Of a stretch of DNA of 64,000 nt, positions 28,171-36,544 are shown piece after piece. Below the pieces are notes generated by a model. It worked only from the letters and a program-made list of their open reading frames with translations, was not told the DNA's origin and searched no databases. The DNA lies in the NCBI RefSeq assembly GCF_000938305.1, contig NZ_JYMT01000006.1, positions 124,001 through 188,000 on the forward strand, read 5' to 3'. The DNA is from Bradyrhizobium sp. LTSP885 (lineage in GTDB: Bacteria > Pseudomonadota > Alphaproteobacteria > Rhizobiales > Xanthobacteraceae). Positions within the stretch are counted from its first letter, which is position 1. Each line of letters opens with the position of its first letter. Position numbers and translations under genes: made by a program.

Positions 28171-28188
28171 CGCGCCTCTTCAGGCGCG
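28171..28188 (-). terminator. Hairpin at the end of the MFS gene
   Basis: Perfect 7-bp stem CGCGCCT / AGGCGCG with a 4-nt loop, spanning the stop codon of the MFS carrier. No U-run follows, so it may be a weak terminator or only a 3'-end stabilising hairpin. Confidence 0.4.
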
Positions 28189-29508
28189 GGGCAGCTCGGT
28201 GCCCCTCAAAGCCGCCGAAACGACCGAAACCTGAGTTGCCTTCAAGGTTATTGGCCGTGCCGTTAGGAAGAGCGAAGAGATGGCGCCAACGGCCATGAGT
28301 CCTGTCGCGATCATGAAGACCGCCGTAAAGCTTCCCGTCATTTGAAGAGCGAAGCCTGCGATGATTGGCGCAGTAAGCCCGAAGCCGTTGCTGAATGCGA
28401 ACATGATTCCGATGAGCGTAGCCATCGCCTTGCCGTCCACCAGAAGATCACTGGCGAGAGCCTGATTGTAGGAGCCGGAGACGCCGATACAGATCAGCGT
28501 CGCGGTCAGAAGCGTCATCAAGGCAACCTCAGACTGAACGTAAGGCGCGAAAATCATCACGCCACCGAGCAGGAAAAACAAGGTTACGACATATCTTCGC
28601 GCACCACTTTTTGCGCGGATCCGGATGAGAAACCAATCCGCAAAGGCGCCGATCGCTATCGCAGCGACGCAGGCGATCGCATAGCAAAGCGCCGTGTACA
28701 GGCCGGAATGCAATACGGTTAAGTTGTGTGATTTGTTCAGATAGACCGGAAGCCACGTGAGGAAGAAGAAGTTTGCGAAGTTGTTGCAGATCTGAGTGAT
28801 GATCAGCCCCCAGGTCGATACCTGCGACAGGAGGGCGATGAGCGTACCCGACGTCGCCTTGGTGTCGCTTTCCATGTTGCGCTGGGACACGATGAAGTCG
28901 CGTTCCTCCGGCTGGAGCCATCCTGCCTGCGTGGGATCGCGATAGAACAGCAACCAAACCGCTACCCAGACGAAGCCGGCGGCGCCGAGGATGGCGAATG
29001 TTCCACGCCAACCTATTCCTGCGACGAGCAACGAGGTCACCGCGGCGCCCATCGCGATTCCGGCGGATATTCCGCTACAAAAGACTATCGACGCGAAGCC
29101 CCTTTCGGGTCCCGGAGCCCATTCTCTAATCGCTCGATTGGCCATTGGAAACGACGGCGCTTCCCCGATGCCCAGCAGCAATCTCATGACAAACAACGAG
29201 ACGAAGCTCCAGGCTGCACCCGTTAGTACCATCGCGGAAGACCACGTGGCGACAGCGATGGCGGCGACCCGCCGCGTGCCCCACTTGTCGACAAGCATCG
29301 CGGTAGGAAGGTTGAGGGGAAAATAGGCCCACATGAACGCCGAGAACAGCCACCCCATCTCCACCGGGGTGAGATGGAATTCGGACATGATGTCCGAGCC
29401 GGCGACCGACAGAGCTGCCCGATCACCGTAGTTCACACAGCTCAATGTGAAAAGAAGGCAATATATGAGGTAACGACGCCGCGGAATTCTCGTTCGAACC
29501 GAGCTCAT
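28180..29508 (-). CDS. MFS transporter, anion:cation symporter (ACS) family
   Basis: 442-residue carrier with 12 hydrophobic segments. CVNYGDRAALSVAGSDI in helix 1-loop and LVDKWGTRRVAA (the loop 2-3 D-x-x-G-x-R motif) are typical of the ACS family, which imports sugar acids, tartrate or other organic anions with protons. The ATG at 29508 has GAGGA 7 bp upstream; the longer open frame above lacks this. It has its own operator about 117-136 bp upstream. Lying next to tcuAB it may replace TcuC as the tricarboxylate/organic-acid importer, though it is not of the TcuC/CitA branch. Confidence 0.9.
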   Translation of the reverse strand: MSSVRTRIPRRRYLIYCLLFTLSCVNYGDRAALSVAGSDIMSEFHLTPVEMGWLFSAFMWAYFPLNLPTAMLVDKWGTRRVAAIAVATWSSAMVLTGAAWSFVSLFVMRLLLGIGEAPSFPMANRAIREWAPGPERGFASIVFCSGISAGIAMGAAVTSLLVAGIGWRGTFAILGAAGFVWVAVWLLFYRDPTQAGWLQPEERDFIVSQRNMESDTKATSGTLIALLSQVSTWGLIITQICNNFANFFFLTWLPVYLNKSHNLTVLHSGLYTALCYAIACVAAIAIGAFADWFLIRIRAKSGARRYVVTLFFLLGGVMIFAPYVQSEVALMTLLTATLICIGVSGSYNQALASDLLVDGKAMATLIGIMFAFSNGFGLTAPIIAGFALQMTGSFTAVFMIATGLMAVGAISSLFLTARPITLKATQVSVVSAALRGTELPRA

Positions 29509-29624
29509 CTTGAATTCCTCCGAACGTAAAGACTCCGCCTGGCAGAGAGCTTCGACCGGTACTCGCGGCGTCACCCGTTTGTCATGAACGATTGTTGTCG
29601 ATGAAGAAATCCCAGTCAATGTTA

Positions 29625-29644
29625 AAGTATGCAACTGTATGCAA
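29625..29644 (-). promoter_or_regulatory. GntR-type operator upstream of the MFS carrier
   Basis: Two 10-bp units in direct succession, both ending TATGCAA (arms AAGTATGC and GTATGCAA with a 4-bp spacer). One half departs from the palindrome, so the site reads as a direct repeat of TGTATGCAA-like units. It supports the view that the element is built of 10-bp units. Confidence 0.6.
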
Positions 29645-29725
29645 TGCTCTGCGAAAAGACTAGGCCACGCCTAACGAACTTCCTTGGGTGTCGGCTTGGC
29701 CGCCAAGTTCGTGACAACCGCGCGG

Positions 29726-30283
29726 CTAGGCGGCCGTGTATCCGCCGTCGACCGGGATCACTGGTCCCGTCACATATTGCGAAAGAGACGATGCGAGAAA
29801 CAAGACCGCCCCGACAACGTCGTCCGGTTTGCCGGTTCGCTTCAGGAAGTTCCTAGCGTTCGTTCGATCCAGCCGATTTGGGTCCTGCAATATGTCACGC
29901 GTCATGTCGGTTTCAGTCAGTCCCGGCGCGCCGCGCTCCCGGCAATCATGGCGGCGATCGAGGTTATGTTCACTATCGATCCCTTGGTGGACTTCATCTG
30001 ATTGCCAAAGGCGCCGCAGAGATGAAGGGTTCCGCGGAAGTTGACGTCGAAGGCCTTGTCGAATTTCGCGTCGAACTCGGGATCGGAACGCTTTCCGGGA
30101 CCTGCGATGCCCGCGGCGTTCACCAATATCAACGCATCGTTTCGCAATGCTTCGCGCATCGATGCACCCGCAACGCGCCAGGCCTGCAGCGACCGCGCAA
30201 CCTATTCCCGCCGCGCCGCCGCTGACTATGGCAACGCGGCCCGTGAGAAATGCTCCAGCAGACCGTTCACGAGTGCCTACGAC
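29726..30283 (-). pseudogene. Decayed short-chain dehydrogenase/reductase (SDR)
   Basis: Three pieces of one SDR can be read on the minus strand in different frames. The N-terminal Rossmann segment [14 protein letters not shown] lies about 30211-30252. The middle piece with [12 protein letters not shown] and the strand-5 region [13 protein letters not shown] lies about 29917-30159. The C-terminal segment, with [22 protein letters not shown] and VDGGY, ends at a TAG at 29726. About 50 residues are missing after the cofactor loop and about 35 residues, including the catalytic Tyr-x-x-x-Lys, are missing before PGLTETDM. No start codon is apparent. An active enzyme is ruled out. The 5' end overlaps the end of the luciferase-like gene. 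Confidence 0.8.
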
Positions 30284-31478
30284 CTAAGAGGCCTGGCTTT
30301 TGTTCATTCTCGGTCGCGGACCTTGCGAGCTCGGCTTCGTGCTTCTCGAACACCTGCCGCTGGGCGTTCTTCGATCGCTCGCCGAACGAGCGCGCGTTTT
30401 CGCGCACCCATTCCAGCGATGCCACGCGATTGCGGTTTGTCCCAGAAAAATGCGGCCGCACGAAACGCGCATACAGCTCGTACGATTTCTTCGAGTTTTC
30501 CCAGTTCGCCCAGTCATTGGCCGAGATGAGCAGCGCGCCGAATTGACCTTGCTTGCCGTACAGCCCTTCGATCTTGGCGATCGCGTCGTCGGGAGTTCCG
30601 ATGACCGCCCCTTGATCCTGGATGACGTTATCTATCATCTCGTCGATTGTGCTGCCCTTCCGGAGAGGAACGGTGGGGTTTATGCTGATGCGATAGTCGA
30701 GCCATTTCTCGATGCCGTGCATGACGTTTTTGCGCGCCTGATCGCGCGTCTCCGCGATGTGCATCGGGGCGACCAGACGCAGCCCGCCCGGATCCATGGA
30801 GTTACCCTGCCCCTCCGCCAAATCGCAGGCGATCTTCCAATTCGTTCCCAGCGCATCGAAACCGTTCGGATTGGTCGCGGCCATACAGATGAGGCCAAGA
30901 CCATACTTGCCGGCGACGCGGCCGCCGGACGGCGTCACCGCGCTCGCCACGCACACCTCGGGATACGGATAGGTATAGGGCATCAAATGAAGGCGCGCGT
31001 TCCACAGATTGTACCAATCGGTTTTTTCCGTAACGGTTTCACCCGCGAACAATCTGAGAATCACGTCCAGACCCTGGACCAGTCGATCTCGAAGGACCTC
31101 CGGCGTGAGTCCGATCATCAGAGCGTCCGACGTCAACAGGCCAGGTCCGGCGCCGAAAATCACCCGACCCCGCGTCATGTGGTCGAGCTGAATGATGCGT
31201 TGGGCGACCATGAAGGGATTGTGATACGGCAAGGAAACCACACCCGTGCCGAGATAGATCCGCCTGGTGCGCTCGGCGGCAGCGGCGATAAACAGTTCCG
31301 GACTGGCAATCATCTCGAAGCCGGCGGAGTGGTGCTCCCCGACCCACGCTTCTTCGTATCCGAGCCTTTCGACCAATTCCACCAATTCGAGATCGCGTTG
31401 AAGGCAAGTGCTGGGATCTTCCTCAACGTCATGGAAGGGAGCCAAGAATATGCCGTGACGCAAAGGTATCTTCTTCAT
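30267..31478 (-). CDS. Luciferase-like flavin-dependent monooxygenase (LLM family)
   Basis: 403-residue FMNH2-dependent oxygenase with a TIM-barrel fold. The N-terminus is [11 protein letters not shown], then [14 protein letters not shown] (the LLM E-H-H motif), [14 protein letters not shown] and [10 protein letters not shown]. The family hydroxylates or cleaves substrates using reduced flavin supplied by a separate reductase; the divergent flavin reductase at 32.1 kb is the natural partner. The ATG at 31478 begins the conserved family start; the open frame upstream (about 87 codons) is not family-like. The last 40 residues are charged and may have been altered where the decayed SDR gene abuts. 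The leader from the operator to the ATG is about 210 bp, unusually long. Confidence 0.88.
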   Translation of the reverse strand: MKKIPLRHGIFLAPFHDVEEDPSTCLQRDLELVELVERLGYEEAWVGEHHSAGFEMIASPELFIAAAAERTRRIYLGTGVVSLPYHNPFMVAQRIIQLDHMTRGRVIFGAGPGLLTSDALMIGLTPEVLRDRLVQGLDVILRLFAGETVTEKTDWYNLWNARLHLMPYTYPYPEVCVASAVTPSGGRVAGKYGLGLICMAATNPNGFDALGTNWKIACDLAEGQGNSMDPGGLRLVAPMHIAETRDQARKNVMHGIEKWLDYRISINPTVPLRKGSTIDEMIDNVIQDQGAVIGTPDDAIAKIEGLYGKQGQFGALLISANDWANWENSKKSYELYARFVRPHFSGTNRNRVASLEWVRENARSFGERSKNAQRQVFEKHEAELARSATENEQKPGLLGRRHS

Positions 31479-31688
31479 GATCGTGCGTGCCTTGATATTC
31501 TCGTTGAGATTTGGTTTTGTCGTGGACGCCTCCAAGCGGACATGCGCATCGCGCATCGCGTTGGACGGATCGACCCTAGCCGTTCGTCGGCGTCGCCCTG
31601 CACTTTTCTGTCCGCAGCTGTCGAAGACATATCGCGTGTCCGCATCTTGCCCCCCAGACTGGGTTAGGGGCGACGTTTGCTCTCTATA

Positions 31689-31718
31689 TTGTCCACAATT
31701 GTATGCAATAAGATGCAA
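31689..31718 (-). promoter_or_regulatory. Triple GntR-type operator upstream of the LLM monooxygenase
   Basis: Three 10-bp units in exact tandem: TTGTCCACAA (31689-31698), TTGTATGCAA (31699-31708) and TAAGATGCAA (31709-31718). The first two are each full TTG...CAA palindromes. Any two neighbours give the 20-bp operator spacing. This is the clearest evidence that the element is modular. Confidence 0.7.
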
Positions 31719-31789
31719 TCCGGCAAGAACGATCTGCATTGCCGGGCGCCTGGGCTTTCATAAGCCAAGATCGTCGGTATCGCGCACGA

Positions 31790-31970
31790 CCTCGTCGCCC
31801 GGTTCGATGATGCAGATGGGAGACTTCGAATACCGTAAGAGCGACTAGGCAGAAGGTGATTGCCGGACTGAGCGGTACTGACGGGCAGATCCTCGGCAAT
31901 CGTCGGGAGTACGGCCGCCACCGCGAAGCCGTCCAGCGTCCGCCGCGCGGCCGCCACAAGGCTCGCCGTC
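31790..31970 (-). pseudogene. Remnant of an MFS efflux-type carrier N-terminus
   Basis: On the minus strand a short frame from an ATG at about 31972 reads LDGFAVAAVLPTIAEDL and VSTAQSG, which matches helix 1 and the following loop of DHA1-type MFS carriers. The continuation ITFCLVALTVFEVS is in another frame, implying a frameshift, and nothing further of the protein remains. It sits in the 580-bp gap between the divergent LLM monooxygenase and flavin reductase; the rest of that gap holds operators only. It could be chance similarity, since the match is short. Confidence 0.4.
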
Positions 31971-32051
31971 ATCTTTGGGTTTTTCGATGCGTTTCATCCA
32001 TCTTTAGACGGCTGACATTGCACAAAAGTTAGCGATCTATCGAATATGCAG

Positions 32052-32071
32052 TTGTACTCATTTGTATACGA
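32052..32071 (+). promoter_or_regulatory. GntR-type operator upstream of the flavin reductase
   Basis: Arms TTGTACTC and GTATACGA with a 4-bp spacer, 62 bp before the reductase start codon. It shares the gap with the triple operator of the divergent LLM monooxygenase, about 330 bp away, so both halves of the probable monooxygenase system carry the operator. Confidence 0.65.
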
Positions 32072-32132
32072 CTAGACGCCGGGCGACGACCTGCTATGCT
32101 TTCGAGAAGGTTCTGCGCTATCGGGGAAACGA

Positions 32133-33131
32133 ATGACGAAAGGCAACGATTCTCTCGCGAACGGGCGCGAACACGCCGGAGACCAATCGACGCTCGACGA
32201 CCGCGAGTTCCGTCGCTGTCTGGGGCAGTTTGCTACAGGCGTTACCATAATTACGGCGAGCCACGAAGGTATCGATGTTGGCGTGACGGCGAATTCATTC
32301 AGCGCGCTGTCGCTCGAGCCGCCTCTGGTGCTTTGGTCGCTCAAACGGAGTTCGAGGAGCTTCGAAATCTTCCGGAGATCGTCGCATTTTGCGGTCCACG
32401 TACTCTCGGTGGACCAGATTGCGCTCTCACAGCGTTTCGCGAGTTCGGAGGCCGACAAGTTCCGCGGCCTGTCGCGCGGCATCGGTGTTAGCGGATCTCC
32501 TATAATAAACGGCGTTTCGGCAACCATCGAATGCACCGTCGAATCGAGGGTTGACGGCGGTGACCACGAACTGTTGATCGGTCGCGTCCGCAAATTCTGC
32601 CGCTACGAAAGGGAACCCCTCGTTTTCGTCCAAGGCCGATATGCCGTCGCCGCCGATCATCCGATGCTTGGTGAGACTGAACAGTGGGCGGCCAACTCGC
32701 CGGACGCATGCCTCGACGAACTCGCGCCGCTGTTCAAGCTGATCTTCCGCAGCCATTATCTTATAGCGAACGGATTCGAGGAGCAACGCCGCGCCGAGGG
32801 GCTGAACATCTCCCAGAACTACGTCCTGTTTGGCCTCGCCGACAATCCCCGCATTACTTCCGAGGAACTGACAGCCCGAGTCTTTCTTCCGAGGACGGTG
32901 GCCGATGACGCCGTTGCGGATCTCGTAGCGGGCGGAGACGCTCTACGAGACGAGATCGGAAGGCTGGTCTTGACGACAAAAGGCCTGACGCGACGCGAAG
33001 TCATCCGCGATCGGTGGAAGGGCTACGAACGCAACTATCTGGCGGAATTTTCACAATCACGAGTCGACGAGGTGCGCCGCTTTCTGGTCGAACTGATCTC
33101 ACGTTTCGGGAGGCCGAAGCAGCCTTCGTAA
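32133..33131 (+). CDS. Flavin reductase with C-terminal MarR-like winged-helix domain
   Basis: 332 residues. Residues about 22-180 are an FMN-binding split-barrel flavin reductase (FATGVTIITA, GVTANSFSALSLEPPLVLWSL, FAVHVLS). Residues about 200-325 form a MarR-like helical and winged-helix domain (NYVLFGLADNPRITSEELTARVFLPRTVADDAVADLV in pieces, then LVLTTKG). The same architecture is known in the reductase C1 of 4-hydroxyphenylacetate hydroxylase of Acinetobacter, where the MarR-like part senses substrate and releases autoinhibition. GGGGA precedes the ATG. It most likely supplies reduced flavin to the divergent LLM monooxygenase. Confidence 0.88.
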   Translation: MTKGNDSLANGREHAGDQSTLDDREFRRCLGQFATGVTIITASHEGIDVGVTANSFSALSLEPPLVLWSLKRSSRSFEIFRRSSHFAVHVLSVDQIALSQRFASSEADKFRGLSRGIGVSGSPIINGVSATIECTVESRVDGGDHELLIGRVRKFCRYEREPLVFVQGRYAVAADHPMLGETEQWAANSPDACLDELAPLFKLIFRSHYLIANGFEEQRRAEGLNISQNYVLFGLADNPRITSEELTARVFLPRTVADDAVADLVAGGDALRDEIGRLVLTTKGLTRREVIRDRWKGYERNYLAEFSQSRVDEVRRFLVELISRFGRPKQPS

Positions 33132-33144
33132 ATTCGGCTGGCGG

Positions 33145-33170
33145 ACGGGAGAGTGCTCCGTCGGTGTTTC
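33145..33170. terminator. Imperfect hairpin between convergent flavin reductase and aminotransferase
   Basis: An 7-bp stem with one bulged G (GACGG-AG pairing with CTCCGTC) and a 4-nt loop, followed on the plus strand by GGTGTTT. It lies in the 45-bp gap between convergent genes. It is a weak candidate. Confidence 0.35.
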
Positions 33171-33176
33171 CTTGTT

Positions 33177-34424
33177 TCATTTGTCCGGCTTACGCTCGAT
33201 CCGCGCCCTGTTGTCGCCTCTTCGGGGAAATCCGGTGGTTTCGAAGCATACCCGGGCCAGTTCGCGCATCCCCTCCTCGATCTCCGCCTCGGTCGTGAGC
33301 GCGAAGCAAAGTCGCAACATGTTGTCCGCCGACCCTGCGGCACAGGCCCATTCGGGACCGGGGTTGAAGGCAATTCCGGACTCCGCTGATGGCGCCGTCA
33401 GACTGCTCACTTTGACGCCCTCCGGAAACTTGAGCCAGGCGAAGATACCTCCCTTAGGTACGGTGAGCTCCGCGTCGGTACCGAACTCGCGGTCGACTGC
33501 TTTGACAAGCGTTTCCAGCTTCCGCAAGAGACCACTTTTGAGCTTGCGAATGTGCGTGTCGAAGTGTGTCGAGAAGTATTCTGCGGCGACCATCTGGTCG
33601 ATGGCGCCGGTGCCGCCGTCGGTCTTCAGGGCGATGATTTGGCTCAGCACCTCCCAGCCAGCTACCAGGTAACCGAGTCGGAGGGCGGGAGCGAGCGATT
33701 TAGACAACGATCCGATATGTATCACTTGCGTCGGGTCGATGGCATACAACGCCGGCGGCGCATCGTCGGCCCAGACGATATCGGCATAGCACTCATCCTC
33801 GAAAATCGGGACTTCGTGCGTCTTCGCCAGTTGGATCAAACTGAGTCGCCGTTCAAGGGGTAGAATGCTGCCCGTCGGGTTCTGGATCGTCGGTATGGTA
33901 TAGAGGTATTTAGGCTTTACGCCCTTCGCCTTGAGATCGGACAGGATGGCTTCGAGTTGGTCGATGCGCAGACCGTCTCCATCGACCGGAACGGGTACGA
34001 CGGAGATTCCGCGTTTCTTGGCCCGCGTGAGGACGGACGAATAGGTGAATTCCTCAGCCAGGATTGTGTCGCCGGGTTCGAGCAGGATTTCATTCACGAA
34101 ATCGATGCCCTGAAGCGATCCGGAGGTGATGAGGATGTCGTCGGCAGTGACGCTCATCCCGCGCGTACCCGTCAACTTCGAAGCGAGGAACTCGCGCAGG
34201 CCCAGATAGCCAAGCGGTCCTTGTCCAAGATTGTATATCGCGAGCAAGGAACCGTGCCTCTTGATCACCGACGAGGCGGCCGCGGCCAGCGCGTCGACCG
34301 GGATCATGTGCGGGTCGTTGTGGCCGCCGGTGAAATTAAACTTCGGCATTCCTCCGAATCGGGCCGCGCCGGGCGGCAACCCTCCACGGAAGCGGGAAAC
34401 GTAACGGAACTTCACGGAAGCCAT
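33177..34424 (-). CDS. PLP-dependent aminotransferase, 2-aminoadipate/MocR-catalytic type
   Basis: 415-residue fold-type I aminotransferase. It shows YNLGQGPLGYLGLREFLA near 65-80, TSGSLQGIDFV, TIPTIQNPTG (aldimine-ring Asn) and the PLP lysine in HIGSLSKSLAPALRLGY. This is the LysN/2-aminoadipate or valine-pyruvate type that also forms the C-terminal half of MocR regulators, here without a DNA-binding domain. It is last gene of the six-gene operon ABC permeases - binding protein - ATPase - sulfurtransferase - aminotransferase. With the sulfurtransferase it could convert a sulfur amino acid to a mercapto-oxo acid, but the link is inference. GAGG lies 7 bp before the ATG. Confidence 0.9.
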   Translation of the reverse strand: MASVKFRYVSRFRGGLPPGAARFGGMPKFNFTGGHNDPHMIPVDALAAAASSVIKRHGSLLAIYNLGQGPLGYLGLREFLASKLTGTRGMSVTADDILITSGSLQGIDFVNEILLEPGDTILAEEFTYSSVLTRAKKRGISVVPVPVDGDGLRIDQLEAILSDLKAKGVKPKYLYTIPTIQNPTGSILPLERRLSLIQLAKTHEVPIFEDECYADIVWADDAPPALYAIDPTQVIHIGSLSKSLAPALRLGYLVAGWEVLSQIIALKTDGGTGAIDQMVAAEYFSTHFDTHIRKLKSGLLRKLETLVKAVDREFGTDAELTVPKGGIFAWLKFPEGVKVSSLTAPSAESGIAFNPGPEWACAAGSADNMLRLCFALTTEAEIEEGMRELARVCFETTGFPRRGDNRARIERKPDK

Positions 34425-34526
34425 GATCCTACCTCTGTTTTTCGCTCGTCGCTCGTCTCGTCACGCCCTGGTTGGGATCGCGATAAGCGACTGCATCTTG
34501 GGGGCGTGGTGGTTCGAAAACAGGTA

Positions 34527-35417
34527 TCACCGCGTTGGCAGCGAATTCTCCCCGGTTTCCATCGGCAGATTCGCATCCGGCGCCCATTCCGTCAGCGACG
34601 CATCGTAAAGACTCACGTCCGGATGCCCGAGCATCACAAGAACGAACGCGAGCAGACTTGCTGAGATACCGCTACCGCAATAGGCGATCACGCGGCCATC
34701 GAACGCGCCGGTCGTCTCGATCATTTTTCGGAGCTGCTCCGCCGACCGAAGAGTGTTCGTTGCGGAATCGACGAGGCTCGCCGCAGACACGTTCAGGCTT
34801 CCCTTGATGTGACCGGGTCGCCCATAAACGAAGCCGGGTGCCCCTTCCTTTCCCGCGTGATGCGGCGGAGCGAGCGCGTTCAGCGTGCAGACTTCCTTAT
34901 CGCCGATCGCGGCCAGCACATCGTTCTTGTCGACCATCAATGCACGCAAATCGAGCGGCGAGACTGCGCGCGGAGTAACGGATCGCGCGCCGCCTGTTTC
35001 GATCGGGTGGTTCTCCGCGCGCCACTTCGACAATCCACCGTCGAGAACCGCCGCGTTGTTGAAGCCGAGCGTCCGAAGTACCCACCAAACGCGTGTGGCC
35101 CACCACATCATGCTCGTGCTGTACAGAACGACTTGCGTGGAGTGGTCGATGCCGAGCCGCGCCACAGCCTCAGCGATCCGGTTCGGTTTACCCATCATGA
35201 AGGAGATCTTTTGCTCGTTGTCCGAAAGATCCGCTTGCACGTCGACGAATTGAGCGCCCGGGATATGCCCCTTCTCGAAATCTTCGAGTCCGCTGACCTT
35301 ACGGTACACCGTTATCGGGTCGGCGATGAGATGCGTGGTGCAATCCAGTATGCGCAGGTTCTTGTCATCGAGACGATCGGCGAGCCATTTGGCTTCAATC
35401 AGGAATTGCTCCATCAT
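34527..35417 (-). CDS. Sulfurtransferase, rhodanese / 3-mercaptopyruvate type
   Basis: 296 residues in two rhodanese domains. The N-terminal domain lacks a catalytic Cys (LYSTSMMWWATRVWW at the loop), as normal for the family. The C-terminal active loop is CGSGISAS with Cys247. The family moves sulfur from thiosulfate or 3-mercaptopyruvate to cyanide or thiols; CGSG favours 3-mercaptopyruvate (SseA: CGSGVTA). The ATG has AGGAG 5 bp upstream and lies 16 bp after the ABC ATPase. Its place between a transporter and an aminotransferase hints that the imported solute carries sulfur, or that persulfide is a by-product. Confidence 0.9.
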   Translation of the reverse strand: MMEQFLIEAKWLADRLDDKNLRILDCTTHLIADPITVYRKVSGLEDFEKGHIPGAQFVDVQADLSDNEQKISFMMGKPNRIAEAVARLGIDHSTQVVLYSTSMMWWATRVWWVLRTLGFNNAAVLDGGLSKWRAENHPIETGGARSVTPRAVSPLDLRALMVDKNDVLAAIGDKEVCTLNALAPPHHAGKEGAPGFVYGRPGHIKGSLNVSAASLVDSATNTLRSAEQLRKMIETTGAFDGRVIAYCGSGISASLLAFVLVMLGHPDVSLYDASLTEWAPDANLPMETGENSLPTR

Positions 35418-35433
35418 GTCGTCTCCTGTTGGT

Positions 35434-36534
35434 TCATGTTCGGGGCTGGTTTGGAATTACGTGGGTCGTCGCGACCTTCCACGTCGCGACCGCGCGGGAC
35501 CCCGGCAGGCCGGAGGCGACGGCTCCTTCGGAGTTCTGCGCGAAGACGATCAGCTTTTGTCCGTCGTCCGTCGCGAGATGATAGTGCGTCTGCACACCGC
35601 GATAAATGATCTGCTCTATGACGACCGGAATGGCGTTCGTGTCCGATCCGCCACCCGTCCCGAGAGGCTTCAAGGTGATATTCTCTGGCCGCACCACCAC
35701 GGTGGTGCTCTGAGCAGTTTCGACCGACGGCGGCAGCATGATCGAGAGACCGGATTCGGTGCGCAGTCGCGCGAGACCGTCTTCGCGATCGACCTCTCCC
35801 CTGAAGCAATTCGAAACCCCGACGAAGCCGGCGACGAATTCATTCTCGGGGCGAAGGTAGACATCTTCCGAACGTCCGTATTGCTGAAATTTTCCATCCT
35901 TCAGGACAAGCACGCGATCCGACAGGGTCAATGCCTCTTCCTGATCGTGAGTGACGATCACCGTTGTGATCCCGAGACGTCGCTGCAACTGCAACAGCTC
36001 AACCTGCATCTCGTCCCGCAGGTTCTTGTCCAACGCTCCCAGCGGCTCATCCAGCAGAAGTAACGAAGGTTCGATGGCGAGGGCGCGGGCCAGCGCGACC
36101 CGCTGCTGTTGACCGCCCGATAGCCGGGCCGGAAGGCGGTCGGCGAATTGCGGCAATTGCACGAGTTGGAGGGCGGTCTTGACTCGCTCGCTCACCTCGG
36201 CCCGAGAGACTTTTCGCATCTTGAGCCCGAACGCGACGTTCTCAGCCACGGTCAAGTGCGGAAACAAAGCGTAGTTCTGGAACAACATCCCGATATTTCT
36301 GCGGTGGACGGAAACGGCGGTGATATCCCGGTTCCCAAGAAGGATCGTTCCGCTAGTCGGAGCGACCAGCCCGGCGATCATCCTGAGGCAGGTCGTCTTT
36401 CCGCATCCGCTCGGACCCAGAAACGCGACGATCTCGCCAGCCTTGATCTCGAACGAGAGATCGGAGACAGCGGCGAAGCCATCGTAGATCTTGTTGAGGC
36501 GTTCGACCTGTAGGCCGACTGAAGACAATGACAT
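35434..36534 (-). CDS. ABC transporter ATP-binding protein, PotA type (second system)
   Basis: 366-residue ATPase. Walker A is GPSGCGKTTCLRMIAG near 38-53, Q-loop MLFQNYALFPHLTV, signature LSGGQQQRVALARAL, Walker B LLLLDEPLGALD, and switch VTHDQEEAL, with a C-terminal TOBE domain. It completes a classical spermidine/putrescine-type importer with the two permeases and binding protein encoded just upstream. It differs clearly from the ATPase at 2.9 kb, so the two systems are not recent duplicates. It overlaps nothing and lies 10 bp after the binding-protein stop. Confidence 0.92.
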   Translation of the reverse strand: MSLSSVGLQVERLNKIYDGFAAVSDLSFEIKAGEIVAFLGPSGCGKTTCLRMIAGLVAPTSGTILLGNRDITAVSVHRRNIGMLFQNYALFPHLTVAENVAFGLKMRKVSRAEVSERVKTALQLVQLPQFADRLPARLSGGQQQRVALARALAIEPSLLLLDEPLGALDKNLRDEMQVELLQLQRRLGITTVIVTHDQEEALTLSDRVLVLKDGKFQQYGRSEDVYLRPENEFVAGFVGVSNCFRGEVDREDGLARLRTESGLSIMLPPSVETAQSTTVVVRPENITLKPLGTGGGSDTNAIPVVIEQIIYRGVQTHYHLATDDGQKLIVFAQNSEGAVASGLPGSRAVATWKVATTHVIPNQPRT

Positions 36535-36544
36535 CGGCTACGAC

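Noticed and set aside
30300..31667. 455-codon plus-strand frame opposite the LLM monooxygenase
   Set aside because: Antisense shadow caused by GC-rich third positions; no recognisable domain.
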